A stretch of DNA of 64,000 nt. Source: Acidobacteriota bacterium. GTDB lineage: Bacteria > Acidobacteriota > Holophagae > Holophagales > Holophagaceae. Location: contig JACPYP010000016.1 of NCBI GenBank assembly GCA_016195985.1, forward strand, positions 248,001 to 312,000, given 5' to 3'. Below, piece after piece: positions 54,105 to 62,061 of the stretch (positions within the stretch are counted from its first letter, which is position 1; every line of letters begins with the position of its first letter). The notes beneath the pieces are model-generated. The model searched no databases. It saw only the letters and a list, made by a program, of their open reading frames with translations, and was not told where the DNA came from. The translations under genes and the position numbers were made by a program.

Positions 54105-55748
54105 ATGCGCTATTTGCTTTCCAACCTGCCGCTGAACCTGGGCGAGGAGGCGCTGGATCTGGCCAAGCCCCTGGCCCACGCGCTGGGCGGTGCGCCGAAG
54201 GAATACCAGGCGGTCGTGCTGGAGCGGCGCAGCCTGGATGCCCGGCACAAGGGCGCCATCCGCTTCCTGACGGCCCTCAGCTTCGAGTCGGAACGGCCCC
54301 TGGCATTGGGCCCGCTTCCCGGCGGGCTCAGGCTGGACCTGGCCCCGGACCTGGCGCCCTATGCGGTGCCGCCGCCGCCGCGCCGACCCCGTGTCGTGGT
54401 GGTGGGCAGCGGCCCCGCGGGCACCTTCTGCGCCCTGCGCCTGCTGGATTACGGCATCGAACCCATCGTGCTGGAGCGGGGGCCCGCCATGGGCGAACGC
54501 GTGCAGGCCATCGGCGGATTGTGGAAGGAGGCGGTGCTGGATCCCGAGGCCAATGCCCAGTTCGGCGAGGGCGGCGCAGGCACCTTCAGCGACGGCAAGC
54601 TCACCACCCGCATCGGCCATCCGGCCACGCGCTACGTGCTGGAGGCCTTCGTGCGCTTCGGCGCGAATCCCAGGATTCTCTACCTGGCCAAGCCCCATGT
54701 GGGCACGGACGTGATCCGCCGCTGCGCCGTGCTCATCCGCAAAGAGGCCGAGGCCCGGGGCGCCCGCTACCGCTTTCGTTCCCGGCTGGCGGATCTGCGC
54801 TTCGACGGGCAGGGACGGGTGCGGGCCGCGGTGCTGGCCGGCGGCGAGGAGATCCCCTGCGAAGCGTTGGTGCTGGCCCCGGGGCACAGCGCCCGCGACA
54901 CCTTCGAGATGCTGCACGGCCATGGCGTGGCCATGCGCCAGAAGCCCTTCGCCATGGGCGTCCGGGTGGAGCATCCCCAGGATCTCATCGACCGCTCCCA
55001 GTACGGCCCCAGCGCTGGGCATCCCTCGCTGCCCGCCGCCGACTACAAGCTGGTCTGCAACTTCGGCCTGAACCGGGCGGCCTACAGCTTCTGCATGTGC
55101 CCCGGCGGCGAGGTGATCCAGTGCAGCAGCGAAGAAGGCGGCGTGGTGGTCAACGGCATGAGCAACGAGAAGCGGAACTCGGGCTTCGCCAATTCCGGCC
55201 TGGTGGCCAAGGTGAACACCGCGGATTTCGGCAGCGAGCACCTGCTGGGCGGCATGTACTTCCAGCGCCGGTGGGAACAGGCCGCCTTCCGGGCCGCCGG
55301 GGAGACCTATGGCGCGCCCGCCATGGCCGTGCAGGATTTCCTGAAGGGCCGCGCCACGGGCCGCCTGCCGCGCACCAGCTTCCGCCCCTTCGCCGTGGCG
55401 GCGGATCTCAGCACCTGCCTGCCGGATTTCGTGCGCGAACAGCTGGCGGGGGCGCTGCCCGCCTTCGACAAGAAGATCCACGGTTTCGCCAGCCGCGAGG
55501 CCATCCTGCTGGCCATCGAAAGCCGCACCAGCAGCCCCATCCAGCTGATGCGGGGTGAGGACGGACAATCCGTGTCCCACCCGGGGCTCTATCCCTGCGG
55601 CGAAGGCGCGGGCTTCGCCGGGGGCATCACCTCGGCGGCCGTGGACGGCATCCGCGTGGCCGAATGGATCGCCCAATCCGCCGGGGCCCCGGTGTTCCAG
55701 CCCTTCGAAAAGCAGGTGCGGGCGGGGGACCTGGCCAACGAATACTGA
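54105..55748 (+). CDS. FAD-dependent dehydrogenase, COG2509 type
   Basis: A 547-residue flavoprotein. The N-terminal ~95 residues form the small domain typical of the COG2509 family (SNLPLNLGEEALDLAKPLA, YQAVVLERRSLDARHKG). The FAD motif RVVVVGSGPAGTFCALRLLD then appears, with EANAQFGEGGAGTFSDGKLT and LVLAPGHSARDTFEMLHG characteristic of the same family. The C-terminal motif YPCGEGAGFAGGITSAAVDG completes the FAD site. The substrate is unknown. ATG 54105 is 48 bases after the kinase stop. It is followed closely by the polyphosphate kinase-like gene. No signal peptide or membrane helix. Confidence 0.83.
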   Translation: MRYLLSNLPLNLGEEALDLAKPLAHALGGAPKEYQAVVLERRSLDARHKGAIRFLTALSFESERPLALGPLPGGLRLDLAPDLAPYAVPPPPRRPRVVVVGSGPAGTFCALRLLDYGIEPIVLERGPAMGERVQAIGGLWKEAVLDPEANAQFGEGGAGTFSDGKLTTRIGHPATRYVLEAFVRFGANPRILYLAKPHVGTDVIRRCAVLIRKEAEARGARYRFRSRLADLRFDGQGRVRAAVLAGGEEIPCEALVLAPGHSARDTFEMLHGHGVAMRQKPFAMGVRVEHPQDLIDRSQYGPSAGHPSLPAADYKLVCNFGLNRAAYSFCMCPGGEVIQCSSEEGGVVVNGMSNEKRNSGFANSGLVAKVNTADFGSEHLLGGMYFQRRWEQAAFRAAGETYGAPAMAVQDFLKGRATGRLPRTSFRPFAVAADLSTCLPDFVREQLAGALPAFDKKIHGFASREAILLAIESRTSSPIQLMRGEDGQSVSHPGLYPCGEGAGFAGGITSAAVDGIRVAEWIAQSAGAPVFQPFEKQVRAGDLANEY

Positions 55749-55799
55749 ACCCATCCATCCAGAAATCCGATATCGTGGCCTACCTGCCCCGGAGGAACC

Positions 55800-57272
55800 A
55801 TGTTCGAATCCGCGGAACTCGGCCACAAGGTCAGCAAGGAGGCCTGGGACAAGGAACTGCCGCCGCTGCGGGAGGCCCTGCTGGATGCGCAGTTCGATCT
55901 GGCCGAGGCGAAGTTCCCCGTGGTCATCCTTGTCGCTGGGGTGGACGGGTCGGGCAAGAGCGATACCGTGAACGCGCTCAACGAGTGGATGGATCCGCGC
56001 CACATCCAGACTCACGGCCTGGACGAGCCCTCGGACGAGGAGCGGGAGCGGCCCCACATGTGGCGCTACTGGCGCATGCTGCCGCCCAAGGGGAGGATCG
56101 GCATCTTCGATGGCTCCTGGTACACCTGGCCCATCCTGGAGCGGGCCCACGGCCGCATGAAGACCTCGGACCTGGACCAGGACATGGCCCGCATCGCCAG
56201 CTTCGAGCAGATGCTCATCCATGAAGGGGCCCTGGTGCTGAAGTTCTGGATGCACCTCAGCAAGGAGGCCCAGAAGAAGCGGCTGAAGAGCCTGGAGAAG
56301 GATCCGAAGACCCGCTGGCGCGTGACCCCGCGGGATTGGAGGCACTTCGAGATGTACGACACGTTCCGCCAGGTGGCGGAGCGGGCGCTCCGTTCCACCA
56401 GCACTGCGGATTCCCCCTGGATCGTGGTGGAGGCCACGGACCCCCGCTACCAGAAGCTCACGGTGGGGAAGGTCCTCCTGGAGAAGCTGCGGGCCCGCTT
56501 CGACAGCCCCGCGCCCAAGGCCGCGCCGGTGGTCTCCCAGCCGCCCATGGCCCTCGACGGGCTCAACATCCTCAAGGCGCTGGACCTCACGAAACGCATG
56601 GACAAGAAGGACTATGAAGAGGAACTGCTCACGCTCCAGGGGCGCCTGAACCTGCTGACCCGCCATCGCAATTTCAAGAAGCATTCCATGGTGCTGGTCT
56701 TCGAGGGCGTCGACGCCGCGGGGAAAGGCGGCAGCATCCGCCGCATCACCCAGGCCCTGGACGCGCGCACCTACCGCATCCAGCCCGTGGCGGCGCCCAC
56801 CGAGGAGGAGCGGGCCCAACCCTACCTCTGGCGCTTCTGGCGGAACCTGCCCCGGCGGGGGAAGGTGCAGATCTTCGACCGCAGCTGGTATGGGCGTGTC
56901 CTTGTGGAACGGGTGGAGGGCTTCTGCTCCGAGGCGGACTGGCAGCGGGCCTACAGCGAGATCAACGAGTTCGAGCTGCAGATCGAGCGCAGCCGCACCA
57001 TCCTTCTCAAGTTCTGGCTCTCCATCAGCCAGGAGGAGCAGCTCCGCCGTTTCGAGGAACGCCAGGCCACGCCCTTCAAGCGCTTCAAGATCACGGACGA
57101 GGATTGGCGCAACCGCGAGAAGTGGCCCCTCTACGAGCGGGCCATCTGCGACATGATCGACCGCACCAGCACCGAGATCGCCCCCTGGACTCTGGTGGAG
57201 AGCGAGAACAAGTACTACGGCCGCATCAAGATCCTGCGCACCCTCGTGCGGCGGCTGGAGGATGAGCTATGA
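55800..57272 (+). CDS. pap: Polyphosphate:AMP phosphotransferase (two-domain PPK2, class II)
   Basis: A 490-residue protein formed of two fused PPK2 domains, the arrangement of PAP enzymes that make ADP from AMP and polyphosphate. Domain 1 (about 35-245) has a Walker A-like loop VAGVDGSGKSDTVN and FDGSWYTWPI. Domain 2 (about 285-490) has VFEGVDAAGKGGSIRRI and the catalytic FDRSWYGRVLVERV. Lid regions with Arg/Glu clusters follow each (RPHMWRYWRMLPPKG, QPYLWRFWRNLPRRGK). Both P-loops look intact. AGGAACC precedes the ATG. It lies 51 bases downstream of the COG2509 gene and converges on the regulator gene at 57324; energy metabolism at low ATP is the likely theme. Confidence 0.9.
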   Translation: MFESAELGHKVSKEAWDKELPPLREALLDAQFDLAEAKFPVVILVAGVDGSGKSDTVNALNEWMDPRHIQTHGLDEPSDEERERPHMWRYWRMLPPKGRIGIFDGSWYTWPILERAHGRMKTSDLDQDMARIASFEQMLIHEGALVLKFWMHLSKEAQKKRLKSLEKDPKTRWRVTPRDWRHFEMYDTFRQVAERALRSTSTADSPWIVVEATDPRYQKLTVGKVLLEKLRARFDSPAPKAAPVVSQPPMALDGLNILKALDLTKRMDKKDYEEELLTLQGRLNLLTRHRNFKKHSMVLVFEGVDAAGKGGSIRRITQALDARTYRIQPVAAPTEEERAQPYLWRFWRNLPRRGKVQIFDRSWYGRVLVERVEGFCSEADWQRAYSEINEFELQIERSRTILLKFWLSISQEEQLRRFEERQATPFKRFKITDEDWRNREKWPLYERAICDMIDRTSTEIAPWTLVESENKYYGRIKILRTLVRRLEDEL

Positions 57273-57323
57273 GGAAGGATCCGCTCTCCGTGCCTCCGTG
57301 GTGAGCCTTCATCACGACCCGGC

Positions 57324-58163
57324 TCAGACCGCGCGCTCCTTGCCGAACACGCGGTCCAGCACCAGGCCGGCGGTTTCTTCGATGCTGCGGCCGGTGACGT
57401 CGAGCACGGGCCAGCGCCGGTGGTGCTTGTAGATCCCATCGGCGTAGGCCAGCTCCTCGAGGATGCGGCCCATGTCGCTGTAGCTGTCGGCGCTTCCAGT
57501 GGCACCCAGGCGTTTCAGGCGGTAGGCGCGAATCTCCTGCAGGCGGTCTGCCTGGATGGTGAGGCCCACGATGCGGCCCTGGGGGATGGTGGCGAGTTCC
57601 GGCGGCAGGAGCACGCCCGGCACCAGGGGCACGTTCATCACCTTGAATCCCTCCATGGCGAGGTACATGGAGAGGGGCGTCTTGCTGGTCCGGCTGATGC
57701 CCACCAGCACGATGTCAGCCTCGGCAAGGCCGGCCATATCGATGCCATCGTCATACTTCAAGGCGAACTCGATGGCCTCGATGCGGCGGAAGTACTTGTC
57801 GCCCACCGCGTGGAAGCTGCCGGGGCGCTCTTCGGGACGCTCCCGGAGGTAGAGGGCCAGGGTGTCCAGCAGGTTGCCGAAAAGGTCCACCTGGGTGAGG
57901 CGCAGCTCCGAACAGCGTTTGTCCAGATAGTCCCGCATCTCCCGCGACACCGTGGTATGGATGATGACGGCGCGCTTTTCGGAAGCCATCTCCAGGAGGC
58001 GGTCGAGGTCCCCGTGGGAGCGCACGTTCTGGAAGCGCCGCACCAGGGCTGAGGCCTCGCCCTCGGCGAACTGCGTGAGGGCCGCCTGCACCATGCGGTG
58101 GGCGGTCTCGCCGGATCCGCCAGAGACGATGTAGATGGGATGCCTGTCCATGGGTTTCAGCAT
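57324..58163 (-). CDS. ppsR: PEP synthase/pyruvate phosphate dikinase regulatory protein (DUF299)
   Basis: A 279-residue bifunctional ADP-dependent kinase/Pi-dependent phosphorylase that switches PEP synthetase or PPDK off and on. The family signatures are present: IYIVSGGSGETAHRMV at the N-terminus, then the P-loop VGISRTSKTPLSMYLA with the catalytic Ser/Thr pair, IDMAGLAEADIVLVG preceding it, and NVPLVPGVLLPPEL. The C-terminal DVTGRSIEETAGLVLDRVF is typical. ATG 58163 is used; ATG 58151 is equally open, and neither has a strong ribosome-binding site. The open frame upstream to 58481 overlaps the sensor-kinase gene and is dismissed. The target enzyme is not in the window. Confidence 0.87.
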   Translation of the reverse strand: MLKPMDRHPIYIVSGGSGETAHRMVQAALTQFAEGEASALVRRFQNVRSHGDLDRLLEMASEKRAVIIHTTVSREMRDYLDKRCSELRLTQVDLFGNLLDTLALYLRERPEERPGSFHAVGDKYFRRIEAIEFALKYDDGIDMAGLAEADIVLVGISRTSKTPLSMYLAMEGFKVMNVPLVPGVLLPPELATIPQGRIVGLTIQADRLQEIRAYRLKRLGATGSADSYSDMGRILEELAYADGIYKHHRRWPVLDVTGRSIEETAGLVLDRVFGKERAV

Positions 58164-58248
58164 AACCTGGGGGCATGAGCGCGCAGCAGCAGTGGGGAGT
58201 CCCCTTGGCGGAACCGGAGTCCGCAGGGCCAGGCCGGAAAGGTGCGGC

Positions 58249-59385
58249 ATGAGTCCCCATGCCCTCGCGGGCTTGGTCATCGCCATTCCCATCGGTGCCG
58301 CGGTGGGCGGCGTGTTGTTGCTGTTCTTCCGGTGGGCTCGGCTGCGGCGGCGGACACGGCAGGATCCCGATGCCTTGGTGCTGGCGGCGGTCTCGGGCAG
58401 CCTGCGGGAGCGGGGGGAGCTGGCCGCCTCGCTGGGCGAGTTGCGCACGGTGCATGAGCGCCTGCTGGACGCCCTTCCCATGGGATTGGTGTGGGTGGAC
58501 CAGCGGCGCCGCCTGGCCGCGCTGAACCGCCGCGGCCAGGAATTGCTGGGCGTGACCCCAGGGGTGATCGGCCTCGATGCGGGATTCGTGCTGGAGCCCT
58601 TTCCCTGGTTGCGGGATGCCTTGGATCTGGAGCCGGGTCCCGCCAGCCGCCTCGATGCCGGGGGGCGCCGGTGGCGGCTTCAGCGCATGGAAGCGCCGGA
58701 CCGCATCGGGTCCCTGGTGCAGTTCGACGATGTCACTGAGGCCGAGCAGGAGGAAAGGCGCCTTCAGCTGCGCGAACGCTTCGCCGAACTGGGCGAAATG
58801 ACCGCCGGCGTGGCCCACCAGTTGAAGAATGGCCTGGCGGTGCTGAAGGGGCAGGGGCAGTTGCTGAAGCGGGCGGGGCATCACAGCGCCGCGGATGCTT
58901 TGCTCGAAGAGACGGAGGATCTGGAGCGCCTGGTGCAGCGGTTCCTCCAGTGGGCCAAACCCCTGGACCCCATCTCCGAAACGCTGCGTCTGGAGGATGT
59001 GGCGGCCCAGGCCCTGAACGAAGTGCGGCGCCGCCCCGCCAGCCAGGGGAGGGCCCTTTCTCTCGAGGGCCGGGGCGCCGCCACGGGCGACCCCCTGCTG
59101 CTGCACCAAGCCCTTGTGAACCTGTTGGAGAATGCCTGCCAGGCCACGGCGATCGGGGGGCGGGTGCTGGTGAAGATCGCCGACCGGCGCCTGGACGTGC
59201 TGGACGAGGGGCCGGGATTGTCCGAGGACACGGCCATCCGCATGCTGCGGCCCTTTGAGAGCGGCCGCCCCGACGGCACGGGCCTGGGCCTGCCCCTGGC
59301 CCTCAAGTGGCTCAATGCCCAGGGCGCGGACCTGCGCCTGTCGCCCCGTCCCGATGGCGGCACCTGCGCCGAGATCCGCTGGTAG
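58249..59385 (+). CDS. Membrane-anchored sensor histidine kinase (NtrB/AtoS-like)
   Basis: A 378-residue kinase: one N-terminal TM helix (ALAGLVIAIPIGAAVGGVLLLFF, 5-27), a coiled region, a PAS-like domain (LLDALPMGLVWVDQRRRLAAL), an H-box GEMTAGVAHQLKNGLAVLKG (His 190), N-box NLLENACQATAIGG, and G-boxes DVLDEGPGLSED and GTGLGLPLALKWL. The kinase domain and single TM resemble nitrogen/AtoS-type kinases that activate sigma-54-dependent regulators, but no regulator gene is present next to it. ATG 58249 follows AAAGGTG. The divergent neighbour starts 85 bases away on the other strand. A short tandem duplication (59373-59400) includes its stop codon. Confidence 0.82.
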   Translation: MSPHALAGLVIAIPIGAAVGGVLLLFFRWARLRRRTRQDPDALVLAAVSGSLRERGELAASLGELRTVHERLLDALPMGLVWVDQRRRLAALNRRGQELLGVTPGVIGLDAGFVLEPFPWLRDALDLEPGPASRLDAGGRRWRLQRMEAPDRIGSLVQFDDVTEAEQEERRLQLRERFAELGEMTAGVAHQLKNGLAVLKGQGQLLKRAGHHSAADALLEETEDLERLVQRFLQWAKPLDPISETLRLEDVAAQALNEVRRRPASQGRALSLEGRGAATGDPLLLHQALVNLLENACQATAIGGRVLVKIADRRLDVLDEGPGLSEDTAIRMLRPFESGRPDGTGLGLPLALKWLNAQGADLRLSPRPDGGTCAEIRW

Positions 59386-59408
59386 GGATCCGCTGGTAAC
59401 TTGGTTCC

Positions 59409-61118
59409 ATGCGAATGGCGCTTCTCCAGCTCAACGCCCGCCTCGGGGATCCCGAGGCCAACGGCCGCCAGGTGGAGGCCGCCTATGCCAAAGCCGTGGC
59501 CGAAGGGGCGGAGCTGGTACTGGCCCCGGAGCTGGCCATCCCCGGCTACCTGCTGGAGGACCGTCTCTGGGAACCCCGCATGCGGCGACGCATCCAGGCG
59601 GAATCCATGCGGCTGGCGGCCTTGTCAGGCCGTGTGCCCCTGGTGTTCGGCACGGCGCATCCTGCGCCCTCGGGGCGCCTCTGGAACGAGCTGTGGTGGT
59701 GTGAACGGGGCAGTCTGCGCCACTGCGCCCGCAAGCGCGTGCTGCCCAGCTACGACGTCTTCGACGAGCACCGCTACTTCGAGCCCGACGCCTCGCCCCA
59801 GCCCCTGGTGGCCTTCGGGGACCATCGCATTGGGCTGTCCATCTGCGAGGATCTCTGGGCTGATCCCCAGCTCGGCAATATCCCCGTGGGCTACGGCGTG
59901 GATCCCATCGCGGATCTGGCCGCCGCGGGCGCCACGTTGATCCTCAATGCCAGCGCCAGCCCCAGCGCATTGGGAAGCTGGCTGCCCCCGGGCAAAAGCG
60001 CGCCCTGGGCCATCCCCTCCAAGGAAGCTCAGCGCCGGCGCCTGTTGCCGGGCCTGGCCCAGAAGCACAAGGTGCCCATCGCCTACGCCAGCCGCGTGGG
60101 GGCCGAAAGCTGGCTCCTCTTCGACGGCGGTTCAGGACTGGCCCTGCCCGATGGCCGTTGGCAGGGGAGCGAGGCCTTCGAGGAGGGCACGCTCATGGTG
60201 GATCCCGCCGCGCCCGGCCAGCCCTGGCGCAGCGTGGAGGAAGGCCCCTGGCTGCGGAAGGCCCTGGTGACGGGCATCCGCGACAACCTGGCCAAGCAGG
60301 GCTTGCAGGCCCTGGTGCTGGGCCTGTCCGGAGGCATCGACAGCGCCGTGGCCGCGGCCTTGGCCGTGGAAGCGCTGGGGCCTGGGCGGGTTCTGGGCGC
60401 CGCCATGCCCACGCGCTTCAGCAGCGGAGAAAGTTCGGCCCTGGCCGAGGAGCAGGCCCGGCACCTGGGCATGGGCTTCCTGCGGTTGGATGCGGACGCG
60501 CCCTTCGCGGGATTCGGCGCGGCCCTGGAACAGGCCTTCCCCGGCCGGGCCTTCAGTTTGACCGACGAGAACCTTCAGAGCCGGAGCCGGGGCAGCCTGC
60601 TCATGGCCCTCACCACCGAGCCGGAGATCCAGCGCCGCCTGGACACCGACCGCGTAGCCGTCCTGAACACCGGCAACAAGAGCGAGGCCGCCACGGGCTA
60701 CTTCACGCTTTATGGCGACGGCATCGGCGCCTTCGCGCCCCTGGGCGATTGCCTCAAGGCGCGGGTCTACGCCATGGCCCGGGATCTGGGGCCCGCCGTG
60801 CCGCGCGGCGTGGTCGAACGCCCGCCCACGGCCGAGCTGCGCCCGGGCCAAACCGACGAGGCCAGCCTGCTGCCCTACGCCCAGCTGGATGCCATCCTCA
60901 GCTCTGCTTTGGAAGCCCAGCGGCCCGAAGAAGGCCTGGCCGACGACCTGGCCCTGCTGCTGGAAGGCCCGGCCCTGGAGCAGGCCAGGGCCGCCCTGCC
61001 ACGCATCCTGAGCCTGCTGCGCCGCACCGAATTCAAGCGCCGCCAGCTGCCCTTCGCCTTCAAGGTGAGCCCCAAAGCCTTTGGCGCCGGCCGCCGCATC
61101 CCGCTGACGGCCCTTTGA
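59409..61118 (+). CDS. nadE: Glutamine-dependent NAD(+) synthetase
   Basis: A 569-residue two-domain enzyme that converts nicotinate adenine dinucleotide to NAD with glutamine as nitrogen source. The N-terminal nitrilase-like glutaminase has the triad in APELAIPGYLLED (Glu 41), ARKRVLPSYDVFDEHRYF (Lys) and GLSICEDLW (Cys). The C-terminal synthetase carries the PP-loop LGLSGGIDSAVAAAL, then SLTDENLQSRSRG, LNTGNKSEAATGY and ERPPTAELRPGQTDE, all diagnostic. ATG 59409 lies 23 bases after the kinase stop, with a second in-frame ATG at 59415; no strong ribosome-binding site is visible for either. The last gene before tRNA-Leu(CAA). Confidence 0.93.
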   Translation: MRMALLQLNARLGDPEANGRQVEAAYAKAVAEGAELVLAPELAIPGYLLEDRLWEPRMRRRIQAESMRLAALSGRVPLVFGTAHPAPSGRLWNELWWCERGSLRHCARKRVLPSYDVFDEHRYFEPDASPQPLVAFGDHRIGLSICEDLWADPQLGNIPVGYGVDPIADLAAAGATLILNASASPSALGSWLPPGKSAPWAIPSKEAQRRRLLPGLAQKHKVPIAYASRVGAESWLLFDGGSGLALPDGRWQGSEAFEEGTLMVDPAAPGQPWRSVEEGPWLRKALVTGIRDNLAKQGLQALVLGLSGGIDSAVAAALAVEALGPGRVLGAAMPTRFSSGESSALAEEQARHLGMGFLRLDADAPFAGFGAALEQAFPGRAFSLTDENLQSRSRGSLLMALTTEPEIQRRLDTDRVAVLNTGNKSEAATGYFTLYGDGIGAFAPLGDCLKARVYAMARDLGPAVPRGVVERPPTAELRPGQTDEASLLPYAQLDAILSSALEAQRPEEGLADDLALLLEGPALEQARAALPRILSLLRRTEFKRRQLPFAFKVSPKAFGAGRRIPLTAL

Positions 61119-61152
61119 AAAGCCGCGCCCCTGCGATATCCTGACGGTTCTG

Positions 61153-61239
<87 letters not shown>

Positions 61240-61245
61240 CGTTCA

Positions 61246-61265
61246 AAGGGCCCTCATGGGCCCTT
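61246..61265 (+). terminator. Hairpin after tRNA-Leu(CAA)
   Basis: A perfect 8-bp inverted repeat (AAGGGCCC at 61246-61253, GGGCCCTT at 61258-61265) with a 4-nt loop TCAT begins 7 bases after the tRNA CCA. It is compact and GC-rich, as for tRNA gene terminators, though only two T bases follow. Confidence 0.6.
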
Positions 61266-61460
61266 CCGCTGGGTAGGTGGGACGGTGCCGCAGCTGGCGG
61301 CCCGGCAGGCGCCAGCAAAGAAGCCATTGTTTTCATTTTCGGCAACAATTTCACTTGATCCCCAGGTCAAGAAAATCTACATTCAACCGTCGGCATGAGC
61401 TGCTGGGAGGCGGGCCTGGCAATGCCAGCCGCATCGTTATTGAATGGGAGCCACTGGATC

Positions 61461-61865
61461 ATGGAAGTCGCCTGGAGTTCACGTTACGACACCGGCATCC
61501 GGGTGATCGACGAGCAGCATCAGGAGCTTTTCGGGTTGCTGGAGCAGCTCCGCAAGGTGATGCGGGAAGGGGACTCCGGGCCTGCCCTGGAGCGCCTTCT
61601 GGCGGAGCTGGTGTCCTGCTCCGAGAAGCACTTCGCCACCGAGGAAGCCTACATGGCCCGCTTCAGCTATCCCGACCTGGCGCAGCACGTGTCCGAACAC
61701 GCGGCCATGTTGACCAACCTCCACGAATTGCTTCGGAAATTCCGCGAGAACCATCAGGTGATGGCGCTGATGGTGCCCACCTTCATGGAAGGCTGGCTGA
61801 AGCACCACATCAGCGACGGCGATTTTGGCTTCGTCACCTTCCTGAAAGCCCGCAACCTGACCTGA
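61461..61865 (+). CDS. Bacteriohemerythrin (O2-binding di-iron protein)
   Basis: A 134-residue hemerythrin: N-terminal WSSRYDTGIRVIDEQHQEL (first ligands), then EKHFATEEAYM (His and Glu), HVSEHAAML (two His) and WLKHHISDGDFGF (His and Asp), which complete the di-iron site. It should bind oxygen in the cytoplasm, for storage, sensing or delivery to oxygenases. ATG 61461 is preferred because the conserved domain starts there and GGGAG lies about 11 bases upstream; ATG 61395 would add 22 residues. The family members are usually about 130 residues. Expression may respond to oxygen, but no operator is clear. Confidence 0.88.
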   Translation: MEVAWSSRYDTGIRVIDEQHQELFGLLEQLRKVMREGDSGPALERLLAELVSCSEKHFATEEAYMARFSYPDLAQHVSEHAAMLTNLHELLRKFRENHQVMALMVPTFMEGWLKHHISDGDFGFVTFLKARNLT

Positions 61866-61910
61866 TGGTTCTAAATGTAGCGGCTTGGTGGGCGCGGCTG
61901 GGCGGCATTT

Positions 61911-61935
61911 TGTAAAATTTTTGGAAACTTTTACA
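61911..61935. repeat. A/T-rich dyad upstream of the Oar-like receptor
   Basis: TGTAAAA (61911-61917) and TTTTACA (61929-61935) form a perfect 7-bp inverted repeat, centre about 11 bases apart. It lies just upstream of the sigma-54-like promoter and could be an activator or repressor site. Confidence 0.35.
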
Positions 61936-61943
61936 GCAAAAAA

Positions 61944-61957
61944 GGCACTTGAGCTGC
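61944..61957 (+). promoter_or_regulatory. Sigma-54-like -24/-12 promoter of the Oar-like receptor gene
   Basis: AGGCAC-N5-CTGC with GG and GC separated by exactly 10 bases (GG 61944-61945, GC 61956-61957), matching TGGCAC-N5-TTGC in most positions. Transcription would start near 61969, leaving a leader of about 90 bases that contains a hairpin GGACCC...GGGTCC. Based on motif spacing only. Confidence 0.4.
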
Positions 61958-62061
61958 CCCGCTGTAATCAGGGATGCTGGGGCACACCCTCATATGGGAC
62001 CCCGCTTCGGCATCGGGTCCGTGTGGTTTCATCACGGCCGCCCCCGGCCTAGGAGAACGGC

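Noticed and set aside
51861-56819. 1652-residue minus-strand open frame spanning three plus-strand genes
   Set aside because: Crosses a kinase, a flavoprotein and pap, all with intact motifs; the translation is low-complexity shadow.
61350-61368. FNR/Crp-like site TTGAT...GTCAA upstream of hemerythrin
   Set aside because: TTGA and TCAA are separated by 8 bases rather than the 6 expected for FNR, so the match is weak.
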